A stretch of 64,000 nucleotides of DNA from Calycina herbarum (lineage: Eukaryota; Ascomycota; Leotiomycetes; Helotiales; Pezizellaceae): NCBI GenBank assembly GCA_001414485.1, contig LLEY01000142.1:124001-188000 (forward strand). The letters are read 5' to 3'. This document shows positions 22,332 through 32,758 of the stretch, one piece after another. Positions within the stretch are counted from its first letter, which is position 1; each line of letters starts with the position of its first letter. Made by a program: the position numbers and the translations under genes. The notes beneath the pieces were generated by a model. The model was not told the origin of the DNA. It did no database searches and was given only the letters and a program-made list of their open reading frames with translations.

Positions 22332-25146
22332 ATGCCAATCTTTTCAACGCTAATTTCTAAAGAGGACTTCAAAAATGAACCTGCCTCCGAACTTTCCGAA
22401 TCCCGTAATATCTCCTCCCATCTGACACCTCAAGAACGAACTCCTTCAGCCTCCGCGCCTACCCTCGAAGGAATCATGAGTATGAGCATGAGCAATGATC
22501 AAGAACCTGTGTCGCCCCAGCTCACGCCGGATGAAGCAAATCGAATCATCCACTCGCACCGCAAAGTGCGGTATGGTAAGCTCGGCCATTCCACCTCATT
22601 CCCATCACATTTCACATTCTGTACCACCTGTTTCCGGCACCAATTCAACCCACAACCACCATCAATTGCAAGCTGAGACCGTGTAACCAGGGACGGCGTG
22701 CTGGCCGTGTCGACAGAGAAAGGTAAAATGCGACAATAAACACCCATGCGAGAACTGTGTGAAACGGGATCACGCAGGGCTCTGCTCTTACAATCCCAAG
22801 CAAAATACTGCAACAAAACCCGCTTCGGAATCAGTGGCCGGTGTCAAGAGACCAAGATCCCCAGGAAGTGAGAACTCTTTAAGGAAAGAAGAAGATCGCT
22901 GGCCAAAAACGAACGGTCAGTCCCAAATCCCGTGTCATCTCTTCCGTCCCGCACCCATTTCCTTATCCGGCGAAGATTCGGGGTTGCCCATGGGGAAATG
23001 GGGAAGCTACTCCAAACAATGCGGAGTTACTTTAATGGGTGATAAGACAGCCTCATAGTACTCGAATGGCAGAGATGTCCTGTTCATTCCATAATAATAA
23101 AAACTGATGTGCTTTCAGATGATGAGGATCCCAATGAATCAAGATATCTTGGTCAGAACAGTATTGCTGCCTTCCTGAGTGAAGAAGCAAGAACTCCTGG
23201 CCAGGGTGACAAAGACGTCATCAGACAGGATATTATGCCTATTTTGGGACTACAAATCTCTACGGCGCCTTACCCATTCATGTCTAAAGACCATATGGAC
23301 AAAATCCGACTAGATATTGCTGCTGCTCTACCTTCAGACCGAGATGTGCTCAAGTAAGTTTGTAGAAATCTGTTGAAGCCATATGAAATGACCTCCAAAA
23401 ATCCGAGCATCCACTGACCTCAATCAAGAACTTTCCAAATATACAAGCAAATTGTACAACCATTTTGGGGTCTTTTGATAGATGTGGATGATTTCGAGTC
23501 CAAATTGTGCATATATCTTGAGGACCGAGGTGCGACTTCGAAACATCCTGCCAATGGCAGTAAGGGTGTTTCTTCTGCGTGGTTGGGCATCCTGTTTGCT
23601 GTCCTTGCGGTGGCCACAAACTATACGGATCTATCCTATCATAAAAGAACAGCACTAGCACAAAGCTTCGGTACGCATGTTTTACTTTCTGCGGTTGGCT
23701 TTCTCACTAACTCCCTACCATAGTGCAAACTTCATTTCATTGCTTGAGGCTATCAAATTTCTTGATTCGTCCATCATTGGAATCATTACAAGCACTTTTA
23801 ATCCTTGGTTTTGTTTTGGCCAACGATATGAAAGCAGAAGCATCGTGGGCTTTGATAGGATTGACTTGCAGACTTGCCCAAGCATTGGGACTGCATCGGG
23901 GGCCAAATGAAACAACCCGCTTAACACAATCAGCAGTCGATGATTTGCCCAGGAGAAAACTTTGGTAAGGATATGAGCTTCACTTTTTGACTTTGCTAAT
24001 ATATCTGAAGGTGGACTATTGTTTGGCAAGATAGTCTTCTATCACTATCTTTTGATCGATCTCCTATCGCAACCATGACCCGATGTCAGATACCACTGGG
24101 GCCATCTGCTGCAACGGATGGTTGGTCATATACCGAAGCAATGTATAAACTGTGCTCGAAAATTCTCGAGGGGGTCAATAACGACAGCCCCATACCTCCA
24201 GATTTCGATCAGATCATGGCTCACTCCCTCGATGTTGAGAATATCCGCAAGCAGGTGCAACCTCAATTAGGCCAAAAGGAATGTTGCAAAACGGTACAAG
24301 ATTGGTTGCAATTCTACGCAGTGCGATTACACACCTCTTTTGTTGTCTCAGTATTATGTCGGCCAGCTCTTCGTCGCGGAGATATTGTCGGCATGGACCA
24401 TTCCCAAAAAGTATTGCTGGCTGAAAAATGCAAGCAAAATCTGACGGATACGGTTCGAATGTATCTCAAGATGCACTCACTGAGTGTCATTCCAACTCGT
24501 TCTTGGGCTTTCACGTATCACGGTCTATCGTCTGCTGTTCTACTCGGAATTCTTGGAGAAACGAAAACGGACCCAGAAGTACGACAATTACAAGGTGACT
24601 TGATAGCGGCTCTATCGGCAACAGCAGCAAAGGATCAAACTTCCGAAAAAGATATTGAATTGAGTGGACCTTTGTCTCGTGCTCTGTCTGCTCTCAAGAA
24701 CATTTACGATCATGGATATCCCAGACCTGATGGTCTAGTTGTTGAGGGAAGGCACTTGAGTGGACATCAAACTCCATCACAAGCCGTTGATCAAGCACAA
24801 TTTGAGCAGCAACAAAACGCCGCTATTGCCATGGCGTCGATGCAAAATAATGGACTTCCCCCGTAGGTTATCTCGTACCAACAGCAATGGACAGTAAGAA
24901 CTAATTGTTTGCATAGGATCGACTACAGCCAACAGATGATGACACCCATGGGTGCACCTTCCCCGCAATTAGTTGACCAAACATTAAACATGTCGCCGAT
25001 GGATTTGTTTGATTCTATCTTTTGGGGTAAGTTGCTTCCCCGTCGAGTTGTTCTTGTAAGCTAACTAAATTATAGACCCGTATCCGTACGGGGGTATGGA
25101 TCAATTGGGGTTCGACTACAATCAGCCAATGTATCCCCAATTTTGA
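22332..25146 (+). CDS. Zn2Cys6 transcription factor with fungal_trans domain
   Basis: Eight exons are proposed: 22332-22575, 22691-22915, 23119-23353, 23429-23670, 23724-23964, 24011-24862, 24917-25026 and 25076-25146. They total 2220 nt (739 residues). The binuclear zinc cluster sits at about residues 85-113, with Cys85, 88, 95, 101, 104 and 113 (C-x2-C-x6-C-x5-C-x2-C-x8-C) and a basic RQRKVK between. It is built across the first intron. The middle-homology (fungal_trans) region follows: RYLGQNSIAAFL, PFWGLLIDVDDFESKL, then the helices around LALGLHRG-like AQALGLHRGPNE and RRKLWWTIVWQDSLLSLSFDR. The C-terminus is Gln/Met/Pro-rich and may be an activation region. It should bind CGG-type sites in the nucleus; its targets cannot be read from sequence. 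The second intron (about 200 nt) is the least certain boundary. Confidence 0.88.
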
Positions 25147-25705
25147 GCTTCAATAAAAGTACGGTGTGTTGTATAGGAGGTTGCAAATTTAGCGTAGCAG
25201 TCACTGTGTAAATTAATGAACATTTTCTTACTTTATCCCCAAGGTTAGGATGTGAGATAACTGAAACCGATAGAAAGCCTGAGCGCGTCTGTAGGGATTT
25301 GTGACTCACATGCAAAGTGCCCTACAAGATAAAAACGAAAGGAGTCTGTTACGCATCGGTCGTCCCTATCCCTCTACTTTCACTTTTACGCTACGAAACT
25401 CAACACCAGCGGCGGCTGAGAGGCATGATAAAAGATTCCAGCACCGAAGATCACATCTTGATCAATTTTTTTTGTCATTTTAAAAGTGGGGAAGCCCCTT
25501 GTGGTCAGAACCAATTATGACGCTGGAAAATAACTTGAAAAGTTATCTACCAACCTTAGTCCCGGGTCCGGCTCACAACAAGCCTCACTCCACACTTCAC
25601 CTTTAACTTTCTAGCCAAATACCATAAAGCACTTCATATCCTTCTACAATTTCCCTCCATTCAACTCATTCACTTTCCCAAAGACAAAAAAGCTACCTCC
25701 CAAAA
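25147..25705. other. intergenic spacer
   Basis: 559 bp between a gene end and a gene start; holds the 3' region of the regulator and the promoter of the next gene. A pyrimidine-rich leader precedes the ATG at 25706. Confidence 0.6.
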
Positions 25706-26542
25706 ATGGCTTCCGGTATTGACTTCCCTCGAAATGGGTTGGAGCAACTACGAACGATATTTGGTCTCGGTCTAAACAGAAATCCCATGGATGTGGTTTT
25801 CGTTTCTTTCGACGTGGAGTATCTTTCAAGAATTCAGTATGATTCATACGGCAAGATCTCACAAATAGGCATTTCCATGCTAGACACGCGTCACTTCACT
25901 TCGGAAAACCCAACAGGCTCCTTAAAAACACTACATTTCGTTGTAGGCGGACACAAGAGATTGGTGCATACCTCAAGGAAATTTTACTTTGGGACATCGG
26001 AACACGTTGATGAGAGTGAGACCTCCGTCAATGAAGCGATTCTCAAGCTTCTACACATCCCAGATGAACGGAGCAGTGATCCGAAAAAATACCGCAACAT
26101 TGTTCTGGTCGGCCACGGTCTCCGTTGCGATCTCCTTATTCTTCGATATCGCGGAATCATATTTGAAAAAATCGGCACTATTATCGCTAAACTCGACACA
26201 ACTTACATCGCCAAGGAAGTTTTGGGCATGAATTTCAGGCTTCGAAAACTGTTGCAAATGCTTCAGTGCCCTGATGAAAATTGTCACAACGCTGGAAACG
26301 ACGCCAACTTTACCTTGCGGGCCCTTTTGATGCTGGCATACTACGGACTGCGACCGTATGCTTCGTCACCAGAAGCTATTAGAATCCTGAACTCCTTCAA
26401 AGTCTTAGGGCTGGATCCTCTGCCCGATGTTTCGGAGCGAAATGCAAAGATACGCGCTTCGAGGGTTCCTTGCGAAGACTATACTCTCCATGCGCTGGAT
26501 ATAGGATGCATTTCCTTTTCGGAAGATTCTGAAGAATTTTGA
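25706..26542 (+). CDS. Gfd2/YDR514C-like DEDDh nuclease-fold protein
   Basis: A single exon of 278 residues. The RNase H-like 3'-5' exonuclease fold is visible: first strand VSFDVE with Asp36 and Glu38, a GISMLDT strand, VGHGLRCDL with Asp142, a further LDT at about residue 164, and HNAGNDANFTLRALL. In the last motif His194 and Asp199 have the H-x4-D spacing of the DEDDh class. HNAGNDA is the signature of the fungal Gfd2/YDR514C C-terminal family, related to the QIP-type exonucleases. All four acidic residues and the histidine are present, so catalysis is possible, but many members have no known substrate. The compact length, with no extra domain, suggests a stand-alone nuclease. The start has an A-rich context (CAAAAATGG). 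Confidence 0.82.
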   Translation: MASGIDFPRNGLEQLRTIFGLGLNRNPMDVVFVSFDVEYLSRIQYDSYGKISQIGISMLDTRHFTSENPTGSLKTLHFVVGGHKRLVHTSRKFYFGTSEHVDESETSVNEAILKLLHIPDERSSDPKKYRNIVLVGHGLRCDLLILRYRGIIFEKIGTIIAKLDTTYIAKEVLGMNFRLRKLLQMLQCPDENCHNAGNDANFTLRALLMLAYYGLRPYASSPEAIRILNSFKVLGLDPLPDVSERNAKIRASRVPCEDYTLHALDIGCISFSEDSEEF

Positions 26543-26762
26543 AGGCCCATCCTTATTAAAATTCATGCTATAATGAGGCACCGCAGGTCTTGGACGCTAC
26601 ACTGTTTCGCTCCTTCTTCCAACTTTCTGCAATGCTCGAGACCCACAACAGACTATCCCCCGATCCCGATACTAGCAGAACCTACACACTACTCTATTCA
26701 AACTGATGAAGTCGAATACGGACTGTGATCTCAACGAATAAGAACCTGGGACTGATCATGAA

Positions 26763-26873
26763 GCTAATTTGGCACAGTGGTTACTGCGGCTGCCTCCAAA
26801 GCGCTATCCTTTTATATAAATATCCGGAAAGTAGCTCCGTTGGCGGGCATGGGTTCGAATCCCATCACTAGCG
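26763..26873 (+). tRNA. intron-containing class II tRNA-like gene, predicted anticodon CCA
   Basis: The A box TGGCACAGTGG and B box GGTTCGAATCC are excellent. Structure: acceptor GCTAATT/CACTAGC with two mismatches, D stem GCA/TGC, anticodon stem GCTGC/GTAGC with loop CTCCAAA. A 30-nt intron follows base 37 (26800-26829). The variable arm is CCG-TTGG-CGG, the T stem ATGGG/CCCAT is perfect and the discriminator is G. The long variable arm and G73 are serine-type, yet the anticodon reads CCA (UGG, tryptophan). It may be a tRNA-Ser(CGA) derivative with one altered base, or a pseudogene given the acceptor mismatches. Confidence 0.65.
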
Positions 26874-26882
26874 ATCAGTCCG

Positions 26883-26889
26883 TTTTTTT
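26883..26889 (+). terminator. Pol III T-tract terminator
   Basis: Seven T, nine bases after the tRNA-like 3' end; it supports the reading of 26763-26873 as a Pol III unit. Confidence 0.7.
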
Positions 26890-28308
26890 GTCTTTCTGGC
26901 TCTATACCTGAAGAATATTTATTTTGCCATGATGTTCTGGATATGCAAGTCAGCTATTTCCAAATGGGAGAAAGATGGATGAGTTGCACCTTCTTCGATA
27001 GTCTTGGCCAGGATCTGGACCGGCCGGCGACCTGGCCACGTACTGACCCGATCCAAAGAGCAGCTTGGCGAACAGGAGGTGAGAGGAGACGTGGGAAATG
27101 TATTCTCGATATTTTTGTTGAAAAGGTACTGTAGACATTTGGCAATAGGTTTAGAAACATGCTGCTTCAATTACTTGTTTTCAGGTTTACAACTGGGCTT
27201 CCTCATTCCCTAAATTTATTGTTTACTGCGTTGTGGTACCATTCCAGATAACATCTATTCTCTGCTTTTCCCATTATCTAACAGTGTTTTGAGTCTCCAT
27301 TCTGTAAAACTGGCTTTTGATGCTCTCTCATCTTTCCGTGATTTTTCTTTCTTTTTCCCACAGAGGAAAGCTTTAACAATCAGCTAACCAGGCTCATTTT
27401 TCTTGGATATCACCCCCCCCCCCCCCCCCCCCGGGGCCCTTTGCAGACCACACATCCCAAATACAATAGCTTGCAATGCTCCTTCCACAGGCAAGTTTGC
27501 TAGGCAGCCCAGCACCCTGTTTCGACCTTCGTGGATGCAATTGGCGTTATGAGTTCTTCGGCTATGAAGTCCAGCACTGGTTCTTGAAGATAGAGTGAAT
27601 TGTTTCGGGCAAATCGTATGTATCATAAAATCAATGAGCCCGAAACAATATTGTGGGGGTTAAAAAAGCACGTCTGAGGTAGTGAAACATCCGTTAAGGT
27701 CCACGGTAAAGCCACATCAACATATATCTGTGGAAGTCATCAGGGGATATCTCTTCGTGGAAAAAACAGCCCATAATGAGTCTACCGCAGTTATTATGAA
27801 CCCATGAATGAATCTCATCGAAAAGCTTATTGTGGGCGATGGAGTACCCAGTCAGTGAGGATTATAACGTCGAGTCTCCCACCAACTATAATACCAGGCT
27901 GCACAATATGCTCTGCCATAGCTGCACTCGTGACCTCCACCGCGTTGGCGTGATTATTTAGTAACTGTCGGAAGTTTCCAATCGACTGGTTGAAGGGGGC
28001 TTTGCGAGAGACAAGAGCTGTATGTTTCCCATCTTTATTTCGATCCTAATTCCTGAGTCAACCTTGGGATTATGAGCTTAACAAACGAATTCTTCAAAGT
28101 CCGAGAGGGGGTTGGATTATATATATCCTAAAGCTAGCTTGCTTCTGTATTTGCTAAGCGATATCCCATTCAGGTCAGGTGCTACTCATATAACATTCAG
28201 CCAAAACTGGTGGGTTTTCAGAGTGATCAAGGAGGTTAAGTGAGATATTTGATGATTGAGCGATCAACGAAGGCAGTAAAGAAATCAGCTTACTTCTTCT
28301 GATACCAA
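26890..28308. other. intergenic with a 20-nt poly-C tract
   Basis: No gene supported. A C run spans 27413-27432 and is followed directly by GGGGCCC. The region ends at the 9-bp duplication flanking the next element. Confidence 0.5.
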
Positions 28309-28752
28309 CAGTGCGTGCAGGAATTCCGTGCGCACAGGCCAGAATCTGCCAAGCCACACCAAAATCACCACATTTTTACTAACTTCTCTTCCTAATTATA
28401 GAAGAACGCTCTATTGGATTTATATAAAACTAAGTATTAAGAGTAATATGACCTAATACTTGAGCCTCCTTAGTTTTTAATTAGGCTAGAGTAAGTTAAA
28501 GTATGTCCTATAATAATCTCTTAGAGACTTTGTTAGTAAAATATTAGCTCTTAAGATTATATACGTAGCTTAGGAGTTATTACTAAGTGATTGGTTAGGA
28601 ATGTGTTCTTCTTATAGAGTTCTATGTCTACAATCGTTGTTTGGATATGTTACCCGATATATTTACTAAGTTATAAAGCTGCAAAGATGGTGACTTTTGG
28701 TGTGTTTTCTGCTAAATTTAGAGGTTGTGCACGGAATTCCTGCAACCCCTGT
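28309..28752. mobile_element. short inverted-repeat element with 9-bp target duplication (Mutator-like MITE)
   Basis: The ends are inverted copies: TGCAGGAATTCCGTGC lies inside the left end and its reverse complement inside the right end, and weaker complementarity (CACACCAAAA...TCACCA) extends to about 60 bp. TGATACCAA flanks both sides (28300-28308 and 28753-28761). With the preceding base it could be a 10-bp duplication with one C/T difference. The interior is AT-rich and non-coding. A 9-10 bp duplication points to a Mutator-like origin; the CAG...CTG ends leave hAT as the alternative. Confidence 0.7.
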
Positions 28753-29419
28753 TGATACCAATCAAGCACTTTTCATTTCGTCTCACATAATGTTTAGAAG
28801 CAGTTAAATCTGCGGTTCTGGGATAGGAGACAAAACGCGGTAGTAGGGTAGAAAGAGAAAGAGAAGAAACCTACCTCATTATACATCCCGTAAGAGAAGC
28901 CCTCTTATCAACGTTCTAGACCTTCTTCACGACTAAACCGGTTTTGCAAACTAACCGGTTTTGTTGTGTGTAAAGAAAACAGACTCTCACTATTAAAACC
29001 TCTTACTTCAAACCCAGCTTTCGAGGATCTCGAAGAGGAAGAAGATTTTGAACCTCCGGCAAGCAAAAAGGACGCCTCTCCTTACCGGCTCGGAAGTTAC
29101 ACTACTCGTAAACGTCTTTCATCGACTCACTCTAGTTCGCTGTGCTGTTACAGAGCCACTTCGCGCCCCTCACTCCCACAGCATATACTTCTTTTCGGCA
29201 AGCAAAGAATCCGAATCTGAACAATCCCCACGTTGCGACTTAAGCTTCAAATCCGATTCCGAAGAACAAAGTAATGACCTTGGGGGTTTGTATATAGTAC
29301 ACCTAGCCACTCCTTTAGTAGAGGATCTTGAATTTACTCCTGATTGTATATCTTGACCCTAACCCTGGGAATGCGTTATAAGGTGGTAGGCAATAAAGTA
29401 TTCAACTTGCGCCCAACCC

Positions 29420-31010
29420 TCACGGTAAGGTGCAACGTTTGCTATGAGATTTAAAGTCCGTTAGAAGAGACAGTCTTCAGAGAACAAATTCATTAGCTAT
29501 CAACGAAATGTGTACCGTTCATTAAGTACGACGTTCAATAGAATATTTGACACTCGCTAGAATGTAGAGACTTCAGAGAATACTTCAGAAACTGAGTTCT
29601 TCGACTCTCAACGAAATACGCAACGTTTATGATAAGGTGCAACGTTCAATTGTAGATCTAACATTCGCTAGAACGTGAGAGGGGGCTTCAGAAAACGAAT
29701 TCTCTAGATTTCAATGGTATAGACAAGGTTTATTGAGAGCTACAACGTTTGATAACGTTCGCTTGAATAGGCAGTCCTGAGAGCAGACTTCAGAAAATAA
29801 ACTATTTACTTTTCAATAAGTCATATAAAGTTCATTATAAGATATAGAGTTCTTTAGGAGGTCTGAGTTTATTAAAAGGTTGAACATTCACAGGAGACAT
29901 CAGATGAATAATATATATTTCTTTAATAATATCTAAGTAACTTTAACCTTTGAAAATTCTTCTTTACTAACTTAGAAAGTTTAAAAACAAATAGATAGTG
30001 ATATACTCAAATGAAAAAGAGTAAAATGTTTAGTTCCCTAGGATTTGAAATTTGTAAGTTTAGTTGATAACAAAGGTAACTGAAATAAGCGAGACAAATA
30101 AGTAAAAGAACTAATTTTACAGCCTTAGTAACTCACAGCTCTATTAGGCTATGTTTGCGTTGAGTATCATCACTCGATCAGCTCAATTCTGCCATTAAAA
30201 TGAAGAAATACCATCGTTACATTGCCGAATCTTTGTATTTCTATATCATCGCACCTGTACAATAGTAGGAGCTTATACGAGATACACGCATATTAGACTT
30301 ATAATGCATGTATTCTCTGATTCTCTGATTCTCTGATTCTTTGATTCTTTGCTTCTTTGCTTCTCTGCTTCTTACAAAGTATTCTTAGCCATTTTCTCTT
30401 TTCCTCTGGGCACCTTTTTTATCAGCCTTCAATCTCCTCTTCCCTTTTTAGTCACCTGAGTACCAGGTTTGAAGAAAACTACGATATGCAACAAAACCCA
30501 AGATATCCTACTTAGGAATAACTCCCAGAGCGCTGGGATCATACTGAACCCAGGTCTGAGAAAATGCGACATGCAACAAAACCCAAACATGAGTATTCTC
30601 TGGTGATTCGATAGGCACTAGTCGATAAGCTGTTAGATTCACTTGAGAGCAAGGGTAGAATTGATATTCAGGCTTTATTACGATATGCGATTTGGTTATT
30701 AGTAAAAGTAGCGAATTGAGACGCTGTAACAAGAGATCTGACGCTCAATAAAACTGCGCGAAGGTTTTAGAGCTAAACAAATGTTAACATTCGATAGAAG
30801 ATTTAAAGTTTGACAAGATTGCTTAATATCTTTTTTGGCAATCGGAAGAAACTATTCAAAAGAAAATACAACGTTCGATACCAAAGAACCTCCGGTAGAA
30901 GATCTAAAGTTCAACAAGATTCCTCGACATTCTCTTTAATGATCGGATGAAAACTTTCAAATAGAGTTTCAACGTTCGATTTCGGAAATAAGAGAAGAAC
31001 GTTTAATAAA
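29420..31010. repeat. degenerate array with recurring CAACGTT(C/T) motif
   Basis: CAACGTT or close variants recur at irregular spacing (about 29430, 29612, 29640, 29744, 30872 and 30970, with weaker forms between), each followed by similar AGA-rich and TTCAGA-rich text. It looks like an old tandem or nested repeat eroded by mutation. The stretch 30000-30780 is less repetitive. Confidence 0.45.
30313..30372 (+). repeat. 8-bp microsatellite (TTCTCTGA-type)
   Basis: Seven and a half copies of an 8-bp unit: three TTCTCTGA, then TTCTTTGA, two TTCTTTGC, TTCTCTGC and TTCT. Variants are ordered, which suggests local slippage. Confidence 0.9.
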
Positions 31011-31216
31011 AATTATAAATTCGTTAGATAGAGAGACAATCAGTTAAAAGAAAAAGTGAAGTTTTTAGAGATTTTGAAATAATTACTATTCAATTAAATG
31101 TGTTTTCTTATAGGACTAGAGAAATGGATTGAGATTAATCGAGTTACTAAAGATATTAATGAAAAATGCAAAATTCATTCTCTTATGTCTTAAATTCCTC
31201 GCTAAAATACCTTATA

Positions 31217-31894
31217 CGGCATCCCAAATGCACCAAAGGCCAAAAACGACTAAATCGCAAATCGCAAAAGTCAAGTATTTATAGTACAGCTAGGGTGGAA
31301 CTCCCTTCTTAAGGCATATTATAAATTATAAATTATCCCTTGTCTTCTTCTAGCTCTACTCTCTTACTCTTTCCAGCTCCTATCTCTCTCTTTCTCTTAA
31401 GTAATAATTAATAAGAAAGAAGGAAAGGGGGAGGAGAAGAAGAGTGGAGGGCGAGCAAGCATTTCAGGGGCCCGGGGGAAAGTTTTTCCCAGCGTGGGTA
31501 AGGGGAGTTTAAGCAAACATACCCCTCCTTCTTTCCCTTCTTTCCCTTCTTTCCCTTTTAGAAATCTCTTAGTTATCGATAGTAAGAAAGCGATATAATA
31601 CGACAGTGAGAATACAATACAATACGACAGTGAGGATACGATAGTAGGTACGCTGGCTCGTAATAAGCTACGCACTGCCACTTATCGTACTCGCTATACA
31701 CGTGATGCCTACTATCCTTACTCTCTAATTAGCCTGCTGTAAAAGAACCCACTTGTCGATAGCTTTAGAGCTGTGGACCAGAGAGAGAGAGAAAGAATTT
31801 AACATTAAAAACATTCTGTTTCCTACCTATTAAAAGTGACACTTTGCGATTTGCGATTTAGTCGTTTTTGGCCTTTGGTGTATACAGGACGCCC
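31217..31894. mobile_element. 678-bp inverted-repeat element (probable Mutator-like MITE)
   Basis: The left end contains CACCAAAGGCCAAAAACGAC and continues ACTAAATCGCAAATCGCAAA; the right end is its reverse complement, giving about 37 bp of near-perfect inverted repeat. The outermost bases (CGGCATCC against GGGCGTCC) match more weakly. TACCTTATA (31208-31216) and TACCTTAGA (31895-31903) form a 9-bp target duplication with one difference. The interior includes a CCCTTCTTT 9-bp repeat at about 31.53 kb and no transposase. Confidence 0.7.
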
Positions 31895-31903
31895 TACCTT
31901 AGA

Positions 31904-32758
31904 CAACCGAAATGAAACATAGAACTTACAAGTAGATACTTATGAATTAGTATATAGAAAGATCTGGATTTCCTTATTTTACTAACTTAGTACAGTGAAG
32001 AAATAACTCTATAGTAATTTACATAAACCAATGAATGATAATTAAACTTGTAAGTTTAGTTTATTATCTAAAATAACTTGAAAGAATAAGACAAAGAAGT
32101 ATACTAACTAATTTTATAATAATCATAAATCAAAGTATATTATTAGGTTTGTTTACGTAGAGTAATATCAGTTAATTCTTCAAAATCTACAATTTAAATA
32201 GAGTAATTAAGTTATAGTTAGTTGTAAATTTAATTGTTTTTTTTTAAATTACCTAAAACAAATAGAACAAACAAGTGAAATGACCAACTTTGCAGTGATA
32301 ATATTCACTCAAGGCTATGTCAGGTTTTGTTCATATTAAGTAACATCAATTAATCATTTAAATTCTTCAATTCAAATTGAAAAATCAAGTTCAAAAACTC
32401 ATTTTACTATTGTATCTATACTAAAATATTATTTTTCACTTTTCAAAACTTTGTCATTCTTTCAAAATCCTCTGCAAATTAAGCGAAACTTAGCCAACAT
32501 CAACACTTCCTCATAACTCAGTGAATAACAGAGATAAGCTGATATCGGCTTCTGAATCACCGGTTAGCCCTCGTTTAGCCGGCACTAGTCACAAATCTGT
32601 GAATAATATAGCAGAATTAGGGCTATAATAGTAGATTTCCCACTGAAAAGTACCTTCTTTCCTACATATCACACCAACCTCCTCTCCCCAAAACACCAGT
32701 TTCGCCCCCCCTCATTTCCAGAATACAGATTTCCTGGCTGCTAAACGCTCACAACACG
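31904..32758. other. AT-rich region with two diverged copies of a dispersed repeat
   Basis: Copies near 32050-32190 and 32215-32370 share TTGTAA(G/A)TTTA, GACAAA/GAACAAA and an AGG(T/C)(T/A)(A/T)TGT-type end with a third copy near 30050-30170. They are badly eroded and non-coding. The last 100 bases are the C-rich leader of the next gene. Confidence 0.4.

Larger units (their letters stand above)
28762..31207. other. AT-rich repeat land
   Basis: No intact gene. At 28966-29356 two overlapping frames contain acidic patches (such as FEDLEEEEDFEPPASKKD) that may be remnants of a mobile-element protein; I cannot name it. The rest holds the degenerate CAACGTT-rich array and a microsatellite listed separately. 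Confidence 0.5.

Noticed and set aside
29355..29370. Telomere-like CCCTAACCCT
   Set aside because: Single interstitial copy-and-a-half, not an array; expected by chance or from old repair.
29420..31010. CRISPR-like repeat array
   Set aside because: Repeats are irregular, diverged and AT-rich, with no constant spacer length, and the genome is fungal.
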